Translations under genes and position numbers: made by a program | Notes under the pieces: model-generated | Told to the model about the DNA's origin: nothing | What the model saw: the letters and a program-made list of their open reading frames with translations, nothing else | Database searches by the model: none | Assembly (NCBI GenBank): GCA_019694515.1 | Contig: JAIBBU010000011.1 | Span: 34,935 to 98,934 of the forward strand | Direction: 5' to 3' | DNA from: Oligoflexia bacterium | GTDB lineage: Bacteria > Bdellovibrionota_C > UBA2361 > JBGSMV01 | DNA: 64,000 nt | Shown here: positions 20,155-28,587 of the stretch, piece by piece | Layout: the number at the start of each line of letters is the position of its first letter | Position numbering within the stretch: the stretch's first letter is position 1

Positions 20155-20225
20155 TCGCCCGTGGTGTAATGGTAGCACGTCAGATTCTGACTCTGAAAAT
20201 CGAGGTTCGAGTCCTTGCGGGCGAA
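20155..20225 (+). tRNA. tRNA-Gln (CTG)
   Basis: Acceptor TCGCCCG pairs with CGGGCGA, giving the U1-A72 pair typical of tRNA-Gln. D stem GTGT/GCAC. The anticodon stem TCAGA/TCTGA encloses TTCTGAC, anticodon CTG (CAG codons). The T arm is CGAGG-TTCGAGT-CCTTG with one G-T and otherwise normal pairing. The discriminator is A, and CCA is not encoded, unlike the neighbouring tRNA-Glu. A CCA-adding enzyme would be needed; PcnB-family genes occur in this window. Confidence 0.95.
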
Positions 20226-20234
20226 CTCTAATTT

Positions 20235-20256
20235 GAGCAGTGCTTAGCATCTGCTC
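20235..20256 (+). other. Hairpin downstream of tRNA-Gln
   Basis: GAGCAG (20235-20240) pairs with CTGCTC (20251-20256), with an inner TGC/GCA stem and a one-base bulge. No T-run follows, so it may be a processing structure rather than a terminator. The tRNA may then be co-transcribed with the TPR gene at 20331. Confidence 0.35.
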
Positions 20257-20330
20257 GAAGGCCCTGTCCTCTAAAGCAGCGTTCTGTCGAGCTGTAGCGA
20301 AGCAGAACCACAATTTATTAAGTCTTAGGC

Positions 20331-22127
20331 ATGCATCGGATATTTCGTGCCCTAGGCACAACGATGGCGGCAGCGCTTTGTTTGTGCTCCTGCATCGGAC
20401 CTACCACCTCGGCCCCTCCTTCGCAGCTTGATATTCAGGTTCGCAGCGCACAAAAGGTCTCCGCGGATGCCGAGGTTGAACGCTCATCCGAGGCGATGCA
20501 TAGCTATCTAGTGGGACAGCTGGCCTACGCTGGTGAGGATTTCAAAACCGCGCTCGAGAATTTTAGCGCCGCGAGCAGGCTTATTAAGGAGCCAGAGCCC
20601 GAACTGCATTCCAGACTGGCGGAGCTGTATGTCAAATCCGGAGAATTGGATAAGGCCTTGGCCGAAAGCGAGAAGGCGCTGCAGACGGCGCCGAACGATC
20701 CGCAGCGCATGCTGCTGCATGCCGGGATTTTGGAATCTTTAAAGCGCTTCGACCATGCCGAACCGGTTTATCGCTCACTAATCGAATCCAACCCAACCAT
20801 GAGCGAGCCTTACATCTTGTTAGCGGCGCTATATGCAAAGACGGAGCGGCTGCCAAAGGCCGTCGAGGCGCTGCGTGCGCTGATTGTGAAAGTTCCAGAC
20901 GAGCCCAGCGGCTTCTATTATTTGGCGCATGCTTTTGAGGAGCAGGGAGATCTTGCGCAGGCCGAGAAGCAGCTTTTACGGGCGCATGAACTCAGCCGCG
21001 GTAATCACGATCTAACCCTGGATCTGGTGCGAGTTTACCTGAAGGAACGCAAGGTCGACGAGGCTAAGAATGCGCTAAGCGAAGTTTTGGAAGCAGATCC
21101 TAAACATGTTCTGGCACGTCGTGTTATGGGCCAAATTATGCTCGGGGAAAATAAGCTTGAGGACGCGCTCGAACATCTGACCGTTTTAGAAACTTTAGAG
21201 AAGGATTCTGCAGAGACCCGCTTCAAAGTCGCCCTGATTCAGATGCAGCGGCAGAACTACAAAGAAGCGGTGAATGAACTTAACCTGGTGCTAGCTCAGA
21301 ACCCGAAGCACGAGCATGCGCGCTATTATTTGGGCTCGGTGTATGCCGCATCGGGCAAGCGTAAAGAAGCGCTAAAAGAGTTGGCGAAGATTAAGCAGGA
21401 CCAGGAGCTATTTGTTAAGGGCCGCTTGTTTTCTGCTTTTATACAGCGAGAGGACGGGGATTTAGATGGTTCCGAACGCTCCATTCGCGAAGCCTACCAG
21501 CGTGAACCGGACAATAAGCGTACTTTTTCTTATCTGATTTTGCTTTTGCGCGAGCGCCATAAGTTCGACGAGGCCGAAAAATTGCTGCGCGGAGCGCTTG
21601 CCGTCGAGCCGCGCAACGATAAGCTGCTCTTCCAGCACGCTGTAGTGCTGCATGATTTAGGCCGCGATGCAGAATCGATGGCCGGCATGGAGCAGGTCAT
21701 CAAGCTTAATCCAAGGCATTCGGATGCGCTAAATTATGTCGCTTACGGCCTGGCTGAAAGTGGCAAGGATATGGCGCGGGCCGAAGAATTAGTGAAAGCG
21801 GCCTTGGAGGTTAAACCCAATGATGGCTATTACCTGGATACCCTTGGCTGGATCTATTTTAAACAGGGCCGTTTGGCCGACGCAGAGGAGATCTTAGCGC
21901 AGGCTGCGAATGGGTCAGAAGAGGATATTGTGGTGGTGGAGCACTACGGTGATTGCCTAATTGCCCTTCAAAAATTCGAGAAGGCCGCCGAAGTACTGCA
22001 AGCCGCAATTGATCGCAGTTCTGCCAGCACCAGCGCGGAACAGCGCCGTGTGGTTGAGCGCATCAAAGTTAAATTGGAACGGATTAAGTCCCCCCTCAGT
22101 GTCAATCCCGTAAAGGCTGCGCACTAA
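20331..22127 (+). CDS. TPR-repeat lipoprotein
   Basis: 598 residues. The N-terminus is a lipoprotein signal with lipobox LCSC (Cys at about residue 24), so the protein should be lipidated and face the periplasm. The rest is a long row of tetratricopeptide repeats, roughly a dozen, with the A-x-x-x-Y/F and A-x-x-P spacing repeated about every 34 residues (for example EPYILLAALYAKTERL and DGYYLDTLGWIYFKQGRL). TPR solenoids bind protein partners; the partner is unknown. It abuts a LolB-like lipoprotein gene with no gap (stop then ATG). In deltaproteobacteria such a pair often precedes ispE-prs, which is not the case here. Confidence 0.85.
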   Translation: MHRIFRALGTTMAAALCLCSCIGPTTSAPPSQLDIQVRSAQKVSADAEVERSSEAMHSYLVGQLAYAGEDFKTALENFSAASRLIKEPEPELHSRLAELYVKSGELDKALAESEKALQTAPNDPQRMLLHAGILESLKRFDHAEPVYRSLIESNPTMSEPYILLAALYAKTERLPKAVEALRALIVKVPDEPSGFYYLAHAFEEQGDLAQAEKQLLRAHELSRGNHDLTLDLVRVYLKERKVDEAKNALSEVLEADPKHVLARRVMGQIMLGENKLEDALEHLTVLETLEKDSAETRFKVALIQMQRQNYKEAVNELNLVLAQNPKHEHARYYLGSVYAASGKRKEALKELAKIKQDQELFVKGRLFSAFIQREDGDLDGSERSIREAYQREPDNKRTFSYLILLLRERHKFDEAEKLLRGALAVEPRNDKLLFQHAVVLHDLGRDAESMAGMEQVIKLNPRHSDALNYVAYGLAESGKDMARAEELVKAALEVKPNDGYYLDTLGWIYFKQGRLADAEEILAQAANGSEEDIVVVEHYGDCLIALQKFEKAAEVLQAAIDRSSASTSAEQRRVVERIKVKLERIKSPLSVNPVKAAH

Positions 22128-22937
22128 ATGCGAGCGATTTTAGCGGGAGTCTTGCTCATTTTGTGTTCCTGTCAGCATCCCCTCAGTCTTACCTCGTTAG
22201 TTCAAGGGACGGCGCTCTCGGCATCGGAAAGAGCAGATTTCTTGCGGCAGATCCGGGAGCGTAGCAACGAGATCCGCAGCTATCGCATGCTGTGCAGCGG
22301 CCATCTCCGGTATGGAGAGCAGCGCAGCGGGCTGCGGTATGCCTTCGTATTTTCTGCGCCGGGATCTCTGAGGATTGAAGCGCTGCCGCCAAATGCCGCT
22401 TATACACTCAGTGTCCTTGCAGTTAATGAGGGCCGAGTGCTCTTTTTGGATCAACAAAACAAGAGTGCGCTCAAAGCCGCAAGCGGCAGCGGGGCGCTAT
22501 ATCGAGCGCTGCGCATTCCTGCCAATGAACAGGATTTGCCCTGGATAATCGCGGGCAGAGTACCCCCCACAGCACTTACGAACGACGCCCAATATGCTGT
22601 ATATCGGAATCCTAGCGGGGAGCGGCTGTACTTGCTGGATCCGCTGGGACGCGTGCTCTACATTGTCTCCGCTGCCAGCCTTATGCTCGAGAGTGTCCAG
22701 ATGCAAGATCAGTTTAATGGTAGGGAGGCGCTAAAGATCGAGCTGCAATTTGATCATGAAGGAGCTAGCCCCCAACTCCCTCACGATATTGAGCTAACAT
22801 TTCCGCGGGATGATTTCGTGCTGTCGCTGAGCCGTACCTCACAGGTGCTTAATCTGCCGATCCCGGAGCGCCTGTTCGAATTGCAGATTCCTGGTGATTT
22901 TGAGCTGCACGAGCTTTCCAGCGCTCGGCATGAATAG
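22128..22937 (+). CDS. LolB-like / DUF4292-type outer-membrane lipoprotein
   Basis: 269 residues with a short lipoprotein signal (ILCSCQ). The body shows the LolA/LolB-like beta-barrel pattern: SYRMLCSGHLRYG, YAFVFSAPGSLRIEAL and later EIELTFPRDD-like strands. Members receive or carry lipoproteins at the outer membrane, but this subgroup (DUF4292-like) has no proven function. It starts at the base after the TPR gene's stop, so translation is coupled. The usual LolB membrane-insertion loop was not identified with confidence. Confidence 0.7.
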   Translation: MRAILAGVLLILCSCQHPLSLTSLVQGTALSASERADFLRQIRERSNEIRSYRMLCSGHLRYGEQRSGLRYAFVFSAPGSLRIEALPPNAAYTLSVLAVNEGRVLFLDQQNKSALKAASGSGALYRALRIPANEQDLPWIIAGRVPPTALTNDAQYAVYRNPSGERLYLLDPLGRVLYIVSAASLMLESVQMQDQFNGREALKIELQFDHEGASPQLPHDIELTFPRDDFVLSLSRTSQVLNLPIPERLFELQIPGDFELHELSSARHE

Positions 22938-23001
22938 CAGATACCGCAGCGGCGAAGTCAGTGCAGCTCCCCGGCCTTTCAAGCCAGCGGTCTTCAGATC
23001 G

Positions 23002-24702
23002 TCACTTCATGCGCTGGCGCAGAGCATTTTCTCCGGCCCTAAGAGCCCAGCGTGCTGCATAATGGTTCAGCCAGACAAGTAGTAGGGCCGCCATGGTGAC
23101 GCTGATATACCACTGCGAGGTGCTCAGGGTATAGCCGAAGTTTCTAATCGTTCGCAAAAAGATCAAAATTCCCACCGGTATCAAGCTCAGACAGATTACG
23201 ATCGAACTTGTTACCATGAAGATTAGGCTGCCGAAGCTCGCCGCTAGCTGCGAGGCGTTTTCCCATTCGAAGTTGGAGAATACGGCGCCCAGCCCCACCG
23301 CCATGCCCACGATTCCGTAACATATCACCCAGCTGGCAACGGCGTTCACTATGACGATCTTGAGCGGTGCATCAATTGCCAGTGCTCCAGAGGCGAAGAT
23401 AATGCTCGACATTCCTGCTACAGGTACGTACCAGCACCAAAATTTAGCCCGCAAAATATCATAAATTTTTACCGGGGAAGTTTGGAGCAGCCAAAAGGTC
23501 TGCCCCTCAAGCGATATGGATGGAAACACGAAGCGTGATGAGACTGCTGTGATTACAAAGGCGCCCATGCCCACGTTGGTGAAGACCAGAAACGCTTGCC
23601 AATAAATCTTGGTGGTATTGGGCAGATCCTTGACCGCATGTAATAGTCGGAAATTGTATAGATAGATCATGCAGAGACCCAGCAGCAGCATCAGCTGGAT
23701 TGTTTGAGTGATGTCGCGTGAAAAATTCTTAAGCTCCTTCCCGATCAGGGCGCGGTATTGTGAATCCAGGAATGGGGTAAGGGCCCGGAACCTGCGGTGC
23801 GCAGCCTTGCTCTGCAGTCGCAGCGTGCTGCGCGTGTCGCGGCTACGCGCGTAAGCCTCGGTGTGTAACGCCCGTATGGTGAGAAAAGCCACTGCGGTTA
23901 GGCCCAGGGCTGTGCTGTATAGCAAGACAAGATACAGAAAAGCTGGCCGCCCCGAAGGATCGAGATGTTCACCTAGCACCGAGGCTAACCAAAATGAAGG
24001 AATCCAGTCAGCTTGAGGGATCGATAATACATTTATGAGCCTAAGCAATTCGTTAATATCACTAAGCTTCGATGAATCGGGCTGAGCTGCACGGAAGGCC
24101 ATATAAGCGGTCATTACAAGCAGTAAGACCATTATTAGCAGCATCTCTCGCGTACGGTGTGCTGGAAAAAATCTGCACAAAATCGTGATTAGGATCACAC
24201 TCAATGCGCAGGGTATTACGAAATAAGGCAGCATCGTCCCGATCGCTAGAACATAATAGGTCCATCCCACGTCGTAAGATTGACCAAACGCGACAATCGC
24301 AGGCATCGCGAAAACGATCGCCATCCAGGTGGACCCAAATAATACATCAGTAAATTTACCGGCGAAGAGCGTCAGCTTCGAAATCGGGCTGGCGATCAGC
24401 AGATCAAGATCACGGCCATGATAGAGCGCTGCCAGCACGCCGACGGCATTGGAAAGCATCAGCATTACGAGCAGCAGCAGGAACAGGAGTGCCAGTGGAA
24501 TTGTAGGAGGGAGATAGGCGGCATGCGTATTGTTTTTAATGACCTGAACCGCTTCGAAGGTGCCGCGATGGATGCCCCATAAAATTCCCAAGGAGAAAAT
24601 TGCGATCACGATGTCGCGACCGAACTGCGTGCGCAGGCTGTAGTTGCCCTTGAGGCGGTTCTTAACCGTCAGCAGCCGCGGTTTAATAAGTACTGGAATC
24701 AT
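23002..24702 (-). CDS. ABC-2 type exporter permease (putative ABC exporter family)
   Basis: 566 residues with about twelve membrane helices and a central cytoplasmic stretch rich in basic residues. The layout resembles the 'putative ABC exporter' permeases, with a conserved LLIASPISK-like loop near the N-terminus and LEGQTFWLLQTSP in the middle. It overlaps the ATPase gene by ATGA (24699-24702), so the two proteins form one transporter. The substrate is not predictable. It ends convergent to the LolB-like gene. Confidence 0.8.
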   Translation of the reverse strand: MIPVLIKPRLLTVKNRLKGNYSLRTQFGRDIVIAIFSLGILWGIHRGTFEAVQVIKNNTHAAYLPPTIPLALLFLLLLVMLMLSNAVGVLAALYHGRDLDLLIASPISKLTLFAGKFTDVLFGSTWMAIVFAMPAIVAFGQSYDVGWTYYVLAIGTMLPYFVIPCALSVILITILCRFFPAHRTREMLLIMVLLLVMTAYMAFRAAQPDSSKLSDINELLRLINVLSIPQADWIPSFWLASVLGEHLDPSGRPAFLYLVLLYSTALGLTAVAFLTIRALHTEAYARSRDTRSTLRLQSKAAHRRFRALTPFLDSQYRALIGKELKNFSRDITQTIQLMLLLGLCMIYLYNFRLLHAVKDLPNTTKIYWQAFLVFTNVGMGAFVITAVSSRFVFPSISLEGQTFWLLQTSPVKIYDILRAKFWCWYVPVAGMSSIIFASGALAIDAPLKIVIVNAVASWVICYGIVGMAVGLGAVFSNFEWENASQLAASFGSLIFMVTSSIVICLSLIPVGILIFLRTIRNFGYTLSTSQWYISVTMAALLLVWLNHYAARWALRAGENALRQRMK

Positions 24703-25436
24703 GTAAAGGAGCCTGTGGTGGCAGTTAGTTCAATGAAGATCTCCTCGAGACCATTCTGCGAAAGACCATGATTGCTTCTGATCTGGGCCAGGGTGCCCGC
24801 AGTTAGAATTTGTCCCTTATGGATAATTGCCAGCCGGTCGGCGATCTCCTCTGCGACATTGAGCGAATGGGTCGACAAGAAAATACACATGCCCTCCGCG
24901 GCGTAGCGTCGTAGCGAATCTTTGAGCAGGCGCGAGCCGTGCGGATCAAGGCCGACCATCGGCTCGTCTAAGATCAGCACCCGAGGTTTGTGTACCAGCG
25001 CCCCGCAGGTAGTCAGCCGCTGCTTCATGCCGTGCGAGTAGCTTTCGACTAGTTCATCTTGCCAATCCATTAACCCGTATTCTTCAAGCAATTTGTCGAT
25101 CTGTTTTTCAGCCTCTTCGGAACGCATGCGGTAGAGTTCGGCAATAAAATAGAGGAATTCCCGTCCTGTGAGTTTGTTATAGATATATGGCCGGTCCGGC
25201 ACATAGCCGCACACGGCTTTGGCGCGTTCTGGTTCGGATACTGTATCGAACCCACAGATGCGGATGGTGCCTGAGTTGGGATGGATAATGCCGGTCATCA
25301 TGCGGATAGTGGTCGTCTTCCCTGCGCCGTTCATGCCTAAACAGCCGAAGATCTCTCCGGCGCGAACCTCGAGTGAAATTTCCTTGACGGCCTGAAATTC
25401 TCCAAAGCGCTTACTGACGTTGCTCAGCTCAATCAT
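24699..25436 (-). CDS. ABC transporter ATP-binding subunit
   Basis: About 245 residues from ATG 25436, which is preceded by AAGGAGTACCTC, an excellent ribosome site. A longer frame to 25529 adds residues unlike any ABC N-terminus and is rejected. Walker A is GMNGAGKTT, the signature region SYSHGMKQRL, Walker B VLILDEPMVGLD, and the H-loop STHSLNVAEE. All key residues are intact. It belongs to the ABC-2 exporter class (NatA/CcmA-like) and is coupled to the downstream permease by a 4-base overlap and to the upstream gene by an 8-base overlap. Confidence 0.92.
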   Translation of the reverse strand: MIELSNVSKRFGEFQAVKEISLEVRAGEIFGCLGMNGAGKTTTIRMMTGIIHPNSGTIRICGFDTVSEPERAKAVCGYVPDRPYIYNKLTGREFLYFIAELYRMRSEEAEKQIDKLLEEYGLMDWQDELVESYSHGMKQRLTTCGALVHKPRVLILDEPMVGLDPHGSRLLKDSLRRYAAEGMCIFLSTHSLNVAEEIADRLAIIHKGQILTAGTLAQIRSNHGLSQNGLEEIFIELTATTGSFT

Positions 25437-26172
25437 GAGGTACTCCTTCAGGCAGCACCGCATTGAGCATGCCGCCTTTCGAAAATTGCTGCACCAATGC
25501 CGCGGCACCACTGAGGTCGAGCGGCGCAATTTCGCAGATTTCCGTGGCTGCCCGACGCTGCTCGATATGCATGCCGATCGGCGCTACCAGGTTTTGCATT
25601 AAATTTTGGTTGCGCAGCGGTTTGAAGCGATTAGCCGGTTCATATTCGATCAAATAACGATCTCTTGTCTCTTGTGACTCCGAGATAATCACCGGCCCCG
25701 GGAGATCTAATTTGCCGCTGTACGACTGTCCGGCTGCGCTGGAGCTGATTGCGAGCGTTAAAGGATTAACTCCGTCGGTCTTAAGCGCAAGACTAACGGC
25801 GTTGGGGGCATTAATGGAAAGTTCAGAGCTGTACATTTGCCCCAATGGATTGAAGAGTGCGCTAAAACTAATGCTGGCTGAGATTAGCCGGGCGTCGACC
25901 CGCGTCTGGATCGATCCTTTGGCGTTAATAGTAATGTTCTTGTGAGTTGAAAGCTCGGCCTTAAATTCTCCAGCGCAGCCTCCGCTGTGTCGGACTAGAA
26001 AAATAGTTTGTCCCTTATCGATTGCGGTCAAGGCGGTGGCCGCGGGCTGTTCCAACCGATGAACCGCTGCGTACGTTGCGGTCGTTATGCCTAGCGAAAT
26101 CAACGCTAAAAGGAGCGCTAGCCATAGGTCTAGCTTCTTTTGCCCGCGGCTATCTGCAGTATCCATCGCCAA
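25429..26172 (-). CDS. Membrane-anchored protein of an ABC exporter operon, unknown function
   Basis: 247 residues that I do not recognise. One hydrophobic segment at about 16-36 follows a basic KKLDLW, giving a signal anchor and a periplasmic body. The body is beta-rich with repeated small/hydroxyl residues (ITINAKG, SISFSALF, SELSINAP). Its 3' end overlaps the ABC ATPase start by 8 bases, so it is made with the transporter and may be its periplasmic accessory. Position is the only functional clue. Confidence 0.6.
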   Translation of the reverse strand: MAMDTADSRGQKKLDLWLALLLALISLGITTATYAAVHRLEQPAATALTAIDKGQTIFLVRHSGGCAGEFKAELSTHKNITINAKGSIQTRVDARLISASISFSALFNPLGQMYSSELSINAPNAVSLALKTDGVNPLTLAISSSAAGQSYSGKLDLPGPVIISESQETRDRYLIEYEPANRFKPLRNQNLMQNLVAPIGMHIEQRRAATEICEIAPLDLSGAAALVQQFSKGGMLNAVLPEGVPHD

Positions 26173-26311
26173 TCTTCCCTCTTATTGTAGGATGAGGAAG
26201 CGGGCCATAGCGTTCAGTAAAAGCAGCTTTAAGAGGACGCTTGAAACGGCTACAACGAAGTTATGCTGTTGATCCGGCGTGTAGTCCGCGGCCGCTTTAA
26301 TGAACCGGGGT

Positions 26312-26497
26312 CTAGAGCGAGAGCAGTCGTTCGACCTGTCCCTTACTCTTGTCGCTCTTTGAGAGCGCAGAGGAGAGCGCCAGGGAAGCCAGCCGGTAGC
26401 CCTCTTCCTGGGTCTTGGAGGCCTTCAGCGCGATCTGGGTAATGGCCTCAATGAGGTCGCCTAAAGTCGTCTCGATAGTCTCTGATTTGGAATTCAC
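26312..26497 (-). CDS. Small conserved-looking helical protein
   Basis: About 61 residues from GTG 26497, which has AGGAG at an ideal distance. An ATG five codons upstream overlaps that ribosome site and is less likely. The sequence is one long amphipathic helix rich in Ala, Ser, Leu and Lys, with no membrane segment. No family is recognised. It lies between trmB and the ABC operon, on the same strand. Confidence 0.55.
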   Translation of the reverse strand: MNSKSETIETTLGDLIEAITQIALKASKTQEEGYRLASLALSSALSKSDKSKGQVERLLSL

Positions 26498-26606
26498 CTT
26501 ACTCTCCTGCATACAAAACCTGCTAAAGAACCCGAAATATCGGTTGCTTATAGTTACGATGTAGCAGGGCTTCTGACGATTGCGGAAAAAAACAACGTTC
26601 TATTAA

Positions 26607-27296
26607 TTATATATTAGAAAGGCTGGAAGCTGCAATTTTTTTTACAACCAGGCAGCTAACGCTGGTGCCTTTTGATCTAAAGAGCCGTTCGAATTCGGTC
26701 AAAATCTTATGGTCTTCTACTACGGACGCTGAGTCGGTCGTGCTGGCTTTTACTATTTCGAAGCTTCCCAGCTCCTGAACTAACTGCGCGGTCTGCTCGA
26801 AATACTCACTATGGTCAGTTTTATATGAAAGAAAACCATCAGGCTTTAGTTTGCCGTGGAGCAGCTTCAGGAAGCTGGAGTTAAGCAAGCGATGCTTCTC
26901 CCAGCGGCGTTTCGCCCAGGGATCGGGGAAATTAACGTAGGCGCCGTTGACGCTGCCATCGGGTAATGCGTCCAGCGTGCGCCGCGCTTCGTTTCGTACA
27001 ATGTACAGATTGTTTAATCCCGCGCGTGCACCTTTTTCAGCCGCCCGATAGGCCCGTTTGAAGCGTAGCTCTATGCCTAGATGCAGCGCCGCTGGAGTCC
27101 GGGAGGCTAGTTCGACCACGTGACCGCCAGAACCACAGCCGATATCCAGAATGAGGTGATCAAAGGCGCTTAACCGTGTCGTCAGCGAAGCCAGCTCCTG
27201 CTCAGAAAATTGATCGGCCTCACAGGCTAGAATTAGCTCAGGTGGCAGTGACTGCACTAGGTCGATATACTGATTTTTCCACTTTTTAAAGCGCAT
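26607..27296 (-). CDS. trmB: tRNA (guanine-N7-)-methyltransferase TrmB
   Basis: About 229 residues from ATG 27296. The enzyme methylates G46 of tRNAs using S-adenosylmethionine. The SAM-binding glycine motif is LDIGCGSGGHV, and the family block FPDPWAKRRWEKHRLL and YKTDHSEYF are clear. The frame runs on to 27359, but that would overlap the divergent anmK gene and pass through a promoter, so ATG 27296 is preferred. SAM for it would be made by MetK, also in this window. Confidence 0.93.
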   Translation of the reverse strand: MRFKKWKNQYIDLVQSLPPELILACEADQFSEQELASLTTRLSAFDHLILDIGCGSGGHVVELASRTPAALHLGIELRFKRAYRAAEKGARAGLNNLYIVRNEARRTLDALPDGSVNGAYVNFPDPWAKRRWEKHRLLNSSFLKLLHGKLKPDGFLSYKTDHSEYFEQTAQLVQELGSFEIVKASTTDSASVVEDHKILTEFERLFRSKGTSVSCLVVKKIAASSLSNI

Positions 27297-27308
27297 AATG
27301 GCTGTAAG

Positions 27309-27337
27309 AGTATAGCAAGACTGTAAGCGCGCATCAA
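27309..27337 (-). promoter_or_regulatory. Promoter of trmB
   Basis: On the minus strand TTGATG (27332-27337) and TATACT (27309-27314) are 17 bases apart, with an extended TGC just before the -10. The predicted start near 27302 leaves only about six bases before ATG 27296, so the mRNA would be almost leaderless. Confidence 0.6.
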
Positions 27338-27341
27338 AAAC

Positions 27342-28550
27342 GTGAACAACCGAAAACACACAACTCCACTGGATCGACTAGCTGCGCTCTCACGCAAACG
27401 GGAGAGATTGGTGGCTGGACTAATGTCAGGCACCAGTGTCAACGCGGTCGATTGCGCGATCTGTAGCATCTCAGGTCATGGGATTCCGGCCCCCGGAAAT
27501 CCCGGAGCCAAGGTCGAATTGTTGGGTTTCACCTCCGTGCCGTTTCCTGCTGCGCTGCGCGCCCGGGTTACAGACCAGGCGCAACTGAATGCCAGGGCGA
27601 TTGCCGAACTTAACCAGGAGGTGGGCGAGCTTTTCGGATTAGCCTGTCTGAAAGCGCTAAAATCCGCCGGACTTAAAACAAGCGCCCTCGATCTAATCGG
27701 GAGTCACGGTCAAACGATTTACCATCATAGCGGAATTAAAGGGCATCGAGTCGCGACATTGCAGATTGGGGACGGCGATATAATCGCGGAGCGGCTCGGC
27801 GTACCGGTTGTCTCTGATTTTAGGCCGCGCGATATCGCCTGTGGCGGAGAGGGGGCGCCTCTGACTCCCTATGCCGATGCGGTGCTATTTGCTCGACACT
27901 ACGCCAAGGTCGGCATAATCAATATCGGAGGTATCTCTAATCTAACCTTGCTTAACAAGGATAAGCGGTTGATCGTCGGGTTCGATCTGGGCCCCGGCAA
28001 TGCTCCGCTCGATCGGCTCACCAGGATTGTCTCTAAGGGGCGCGCCGCATTCGACTCCGACGGTAAACTAGCTCGCGGAGCAAAGATCGATTTGAACCTC
28101 CTAAAATCGCTGATTCGCGCAGACAAGTTCATTAAACGCAAACCCCCCAAGAGCACCGGCACCGAAATGTACGGCGATCTCTTCGTGCAGCGCGCCATCA
28201 AGGAATACGGCAGGGCCAACAAAGATCTGCTGGCAACCATGACTGCTTTTGTGGGCTATGCGATTGCGTACGGCATCTCGCATCACATTAAACGCAGTCA
28301 GCTCCCCGATATTGTCTATGTCGCCGGCGGCGGCTGCCGCAATCAGTTTCTGATGGAGCTGTTAGAGGGACTGCTTGACCCGTTAGTAGTCGCAGTTAGC
28401 GATGATTTTGGCATCCCCGCAGAAGCGCGTGAGGCTCTTAGCTTTGCGATTCTCGCTAACGATCTAGTGTGCGGTGAACAAACGTCGATCAAGACAGTCA
28501 CTGGAGCGCGCCATGATGCGCGGCTTGGAAAGATTTCTTTGGGAGCTTAG
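27342..28550 (+). CDS. anmK: Anhydro-N-acetylmuramic acid kinase AnmK
   Basis: 402 residues from GTG 27342. AnmK phosphorylates and opens 1,6-anhydro-MurNAc during peptidoglycan recycling, giving MurNAc-6-phosphate. The family motif GLMSGTSVNAVDCA, with D replaced by N in the usual GTSxDGxD, sits near residue 29-38. GSHGQTIYHH, NIGGISNLTLL, FDLGPGNAPLD and the VAGGGCRNQFLMELL block are all present. It is divergent from trmB and stands alone; no other cell-wall recycling gene is adjacent. Confidence 0.93.
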   Translation: MNNRKHTTPLDRLAALSRKRERLVAGLMSGTSVNAVDCAICSISGHGIPAPGNPGAKVELLGFTSVPFPAALRARVTDQAQLNARAIAELNQEVGELFGLACLKALKSAGLKTSALDLIGSHGQTIYHHSGIKGHRVATLQIGDGDIIAERLGVPVVSDFRPRDIACGGEGAPLTPYADAVLFARHYAKVGIINIGGISNLTLLNKDKRLIVGFDLGPGNAPLDRLTRIVSKGRAAFDSDGKLARGAKIDLNLLKSLIRADKFIKRKPPKSTGTEMYGDLFVQRAIKEYGRANKDLLATMTAFVGYAIAYGISHHIKRSQLPDIVYVAGGGCRNQFLMELLEGLLDPLVVAVSDDFGIPAEAREALSFAILANDLVCGEQTSIKTVTGARHDARLGKISLGA

Positions 28551-28587
28551 CCTCCGTCATAGCGCGCTGGGTTAGCGCTGTCTGTTC

